From contig JBFKDQ010000042.1 of NCBI GenBank assembly GCA_041619555.1, positions 1 to 33,187 on the forward strand: a DNA stretch of 33,187 bases, written 5' to 3'. Within the stretch, counting starts at the first letter, position 1. Each line of letters starts with the position of its first letter. Shown here piece by piece: positions 32,344 through 33,187 of this stretch. This stretch comes from Oceanococcus sp041619555. GTDB lineage: Bacteria > Pseudomonadota > Gammaproteobacteria > Nevskiales > Oceanococcaceae. A program made the position numbers and the translations under genes. The notes below the pieces were generated by a model. The model had not been told where the DNA came from and made no database searches. It was given only the letters and a program-made list of their open reading frames with translations.

Positions 32344-33187
32344 GGCCTGATGTCCTGCAGAAATTTTGCCGCCTCTTCCCGATCATGCGTTCTGGACATC
32401 GGCGGCAGGCTGTTCAGGAATTCCTGCCCGTATCGCATCTGCTGCACCCGGATATCACCCAGTACGAGTACGCCGCGATCCTGCATGTCCCGGATCAGTC
32501 GGCCGGCGCCCTGTTTCAGGGTCAAGACGGCCTGCGGGATCTGCACCTCGAAAAAGGGATTGCGGCCCTGAGCCTTCAGATGGGCGCTGCGCGCCTTGAG
32601 CATGGGGTCATCCGGTGAGGCAAAGGGCAGTCGATCTATCACGACCAGGCGCAATGCAGCACCGCGCACATCCACGCCTTCCCAGAAGCTTGCGGTACCG
32701 ACCAGGATGGCCCGGCCGTTGCTTCGGAATTCTTCGAGCAGGCGACTGCGTTCCTGCTCACCTTGCTCCAGGACCTTCTGCCGACAGCGCTGGCGCAATT
32801 GGTAGGCATATTCTTCCACCGCCCGCTGGCTGGTGCAGAGCCAGAAGCAGCCCCCATCGGCGGCCTGAATCAGCGGCAGGGCATAGTCCAGCAACGCTTT
32901 GCCGTAAGCCTGCGCATTCGGCGGCGGAAGTTGCTGGGGCAGCAGCAATCGTGCATTGCGAGGGTAGTCAAACGGACTGTCGATGCTTAGGGTGCGGACA
33001 TCCTCAAGTCCCAGTCGCTCCAGGTAATGGCCGAATTGGCCGGCAACCGACAAGGTCGCACTGGTGAGAATCCAGGCGCCGGGCTGACGGCCACGAGCCA
33101 GTTGCATCGCGGGTGCGACATCCATCGGAATGGCCTGCAGGGAGAAACCCATGGTCTGGCGTTCGGCCCAGCGCACGAGCTGATCCC
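32340..33187 (-). CDS. yoaA: DinG-family ATP-dependent helicase YoaA, 5' end cut off
   Basis: The C-terminal roughly 282 residues of a superfamily 2 XPD/DinG-type helicase are visible; the frame stays open to the window edge. Motifs present: LTSATLS, the IDSPFDY segment, CFWLCTSQRAVEEY (motif IV region), GTASFWEGVDVRGAALRLVVIDRLPF (motif V) and the arginine-finger motif VI QGAGRLIRD. YoaA works with the HolC clamp-loader subunit in repairing stalled forks in E. coli. The Fe-S and Walker A parts would lie outside the window. Its stop overlaps the tsaB start, a conserved gammaproteobacterial pairing that favours YoaA over DinG. Confidence 0.93.
   Translation of the reverse strand, partial: DQLVRWAERQTMGFSLQAIPMDVAPAMQLARGRQPGAWILTSATLSVAGQFGHYLERLGLEDVRTLSIDSPFDYPRNARLLLPQQLPPPNAQAYGKALLDYALPLIQAADGGCFWLCTSQRAVEEYAYQLRQRCRQKVLEQGEQERSRLLEEFRSNGRAILVGTASFWEGVDVRGAALRLVVIDRLPFASPDDPMLKARSAHLKAQGRNPFFEVQIPQAVLTLKQGAGRLIRDMQDRGVLVLGDIRVQQMRYGQEFLNSLPPMSRTHDREEAAKFLQDIRP

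Overview
The window is a densely packed, moderately GC-rich stretch of bacterial chromosome. Gene content and order point to a non-enteric gammaproteobacterium: yoaA-tsaB adjacency, an rsmJ/SthA/AcnB/AcnA set, a fabD-fabG-acpP-fabF-pabC order, a NudJ gene near mnmA, and a DUF2288 protein. I cannot name the genus. I see no transposase, phage gene, tRNA, rRNA or CRISPR array, and no gene-free gap over about 220 bases.

Layout. (1) 1-6233, minus strand: a rhombosortase gene, then fabD, fabG, acpP, fabF, pabB and pabC, with the first nine codons of a likely mltG at the left edge. This is a fatty-acid synthesis and p-aminobenzoate block in which a membrane protease sits where fabH would usually be. 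(2) 6265-11662, plus strand: type II secretion genes gspG-H-I-J-K-L-M-N, divergent from the rhombosortase gene and almost touching it. They encode the pseudopilins and the L/M/N inner-membrane parts; C, D, E and F are absent. A NudJ-like Nudix gene is joined to the end. (3) 12165-16120, minus strand: a two-gene unit lying between nudJ and mnmA. The first gene encodes a FimV-like/TPR/outer-membrane-barrel protein. The second encodes a secreted FecR-domain protein with a long acidic linker and a Gly-rich beta C-terminus. I read the pair as a candidate Slam-like (type XI) secretion system with its cargo; it is the most interesting part of the window. (4) 16219-22984: mnmA, then acnB and acnA head to head, with good terminators after acnB and acnA. 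(5) 23115-26115: a phosphodiesterase-superfamily lipoprotein, a DUF2288 protein, a ParA-type ATPase without ParB, and a small outer-membrane barrel protein with a Gly-rich loop. (6) 26336-33187: sthA, a half-length mazG, nudL, tal, rsmJ, a gamma-class carbonic anhydrase, a TesA-like esterase, tsaB and the 3' part of yoaA.

Genes within units are coupled tightly by 1-14 base overlaps. TTG or GTG starts are frequent (pabB, fabD, gspH, gspL, nudJ, sthA, nudL), several of them fused to the preceding stop. Functionally, the rhombosortase and T2SS genes fit a GlyGly-CTERM protein export route, although no GlyGly-CTERM substrate is encoded here. The aconitases and transhydrogenase form a central-metabolism group, and the three Nudix/MazG-type enzymes a nucleotide clean-up group.
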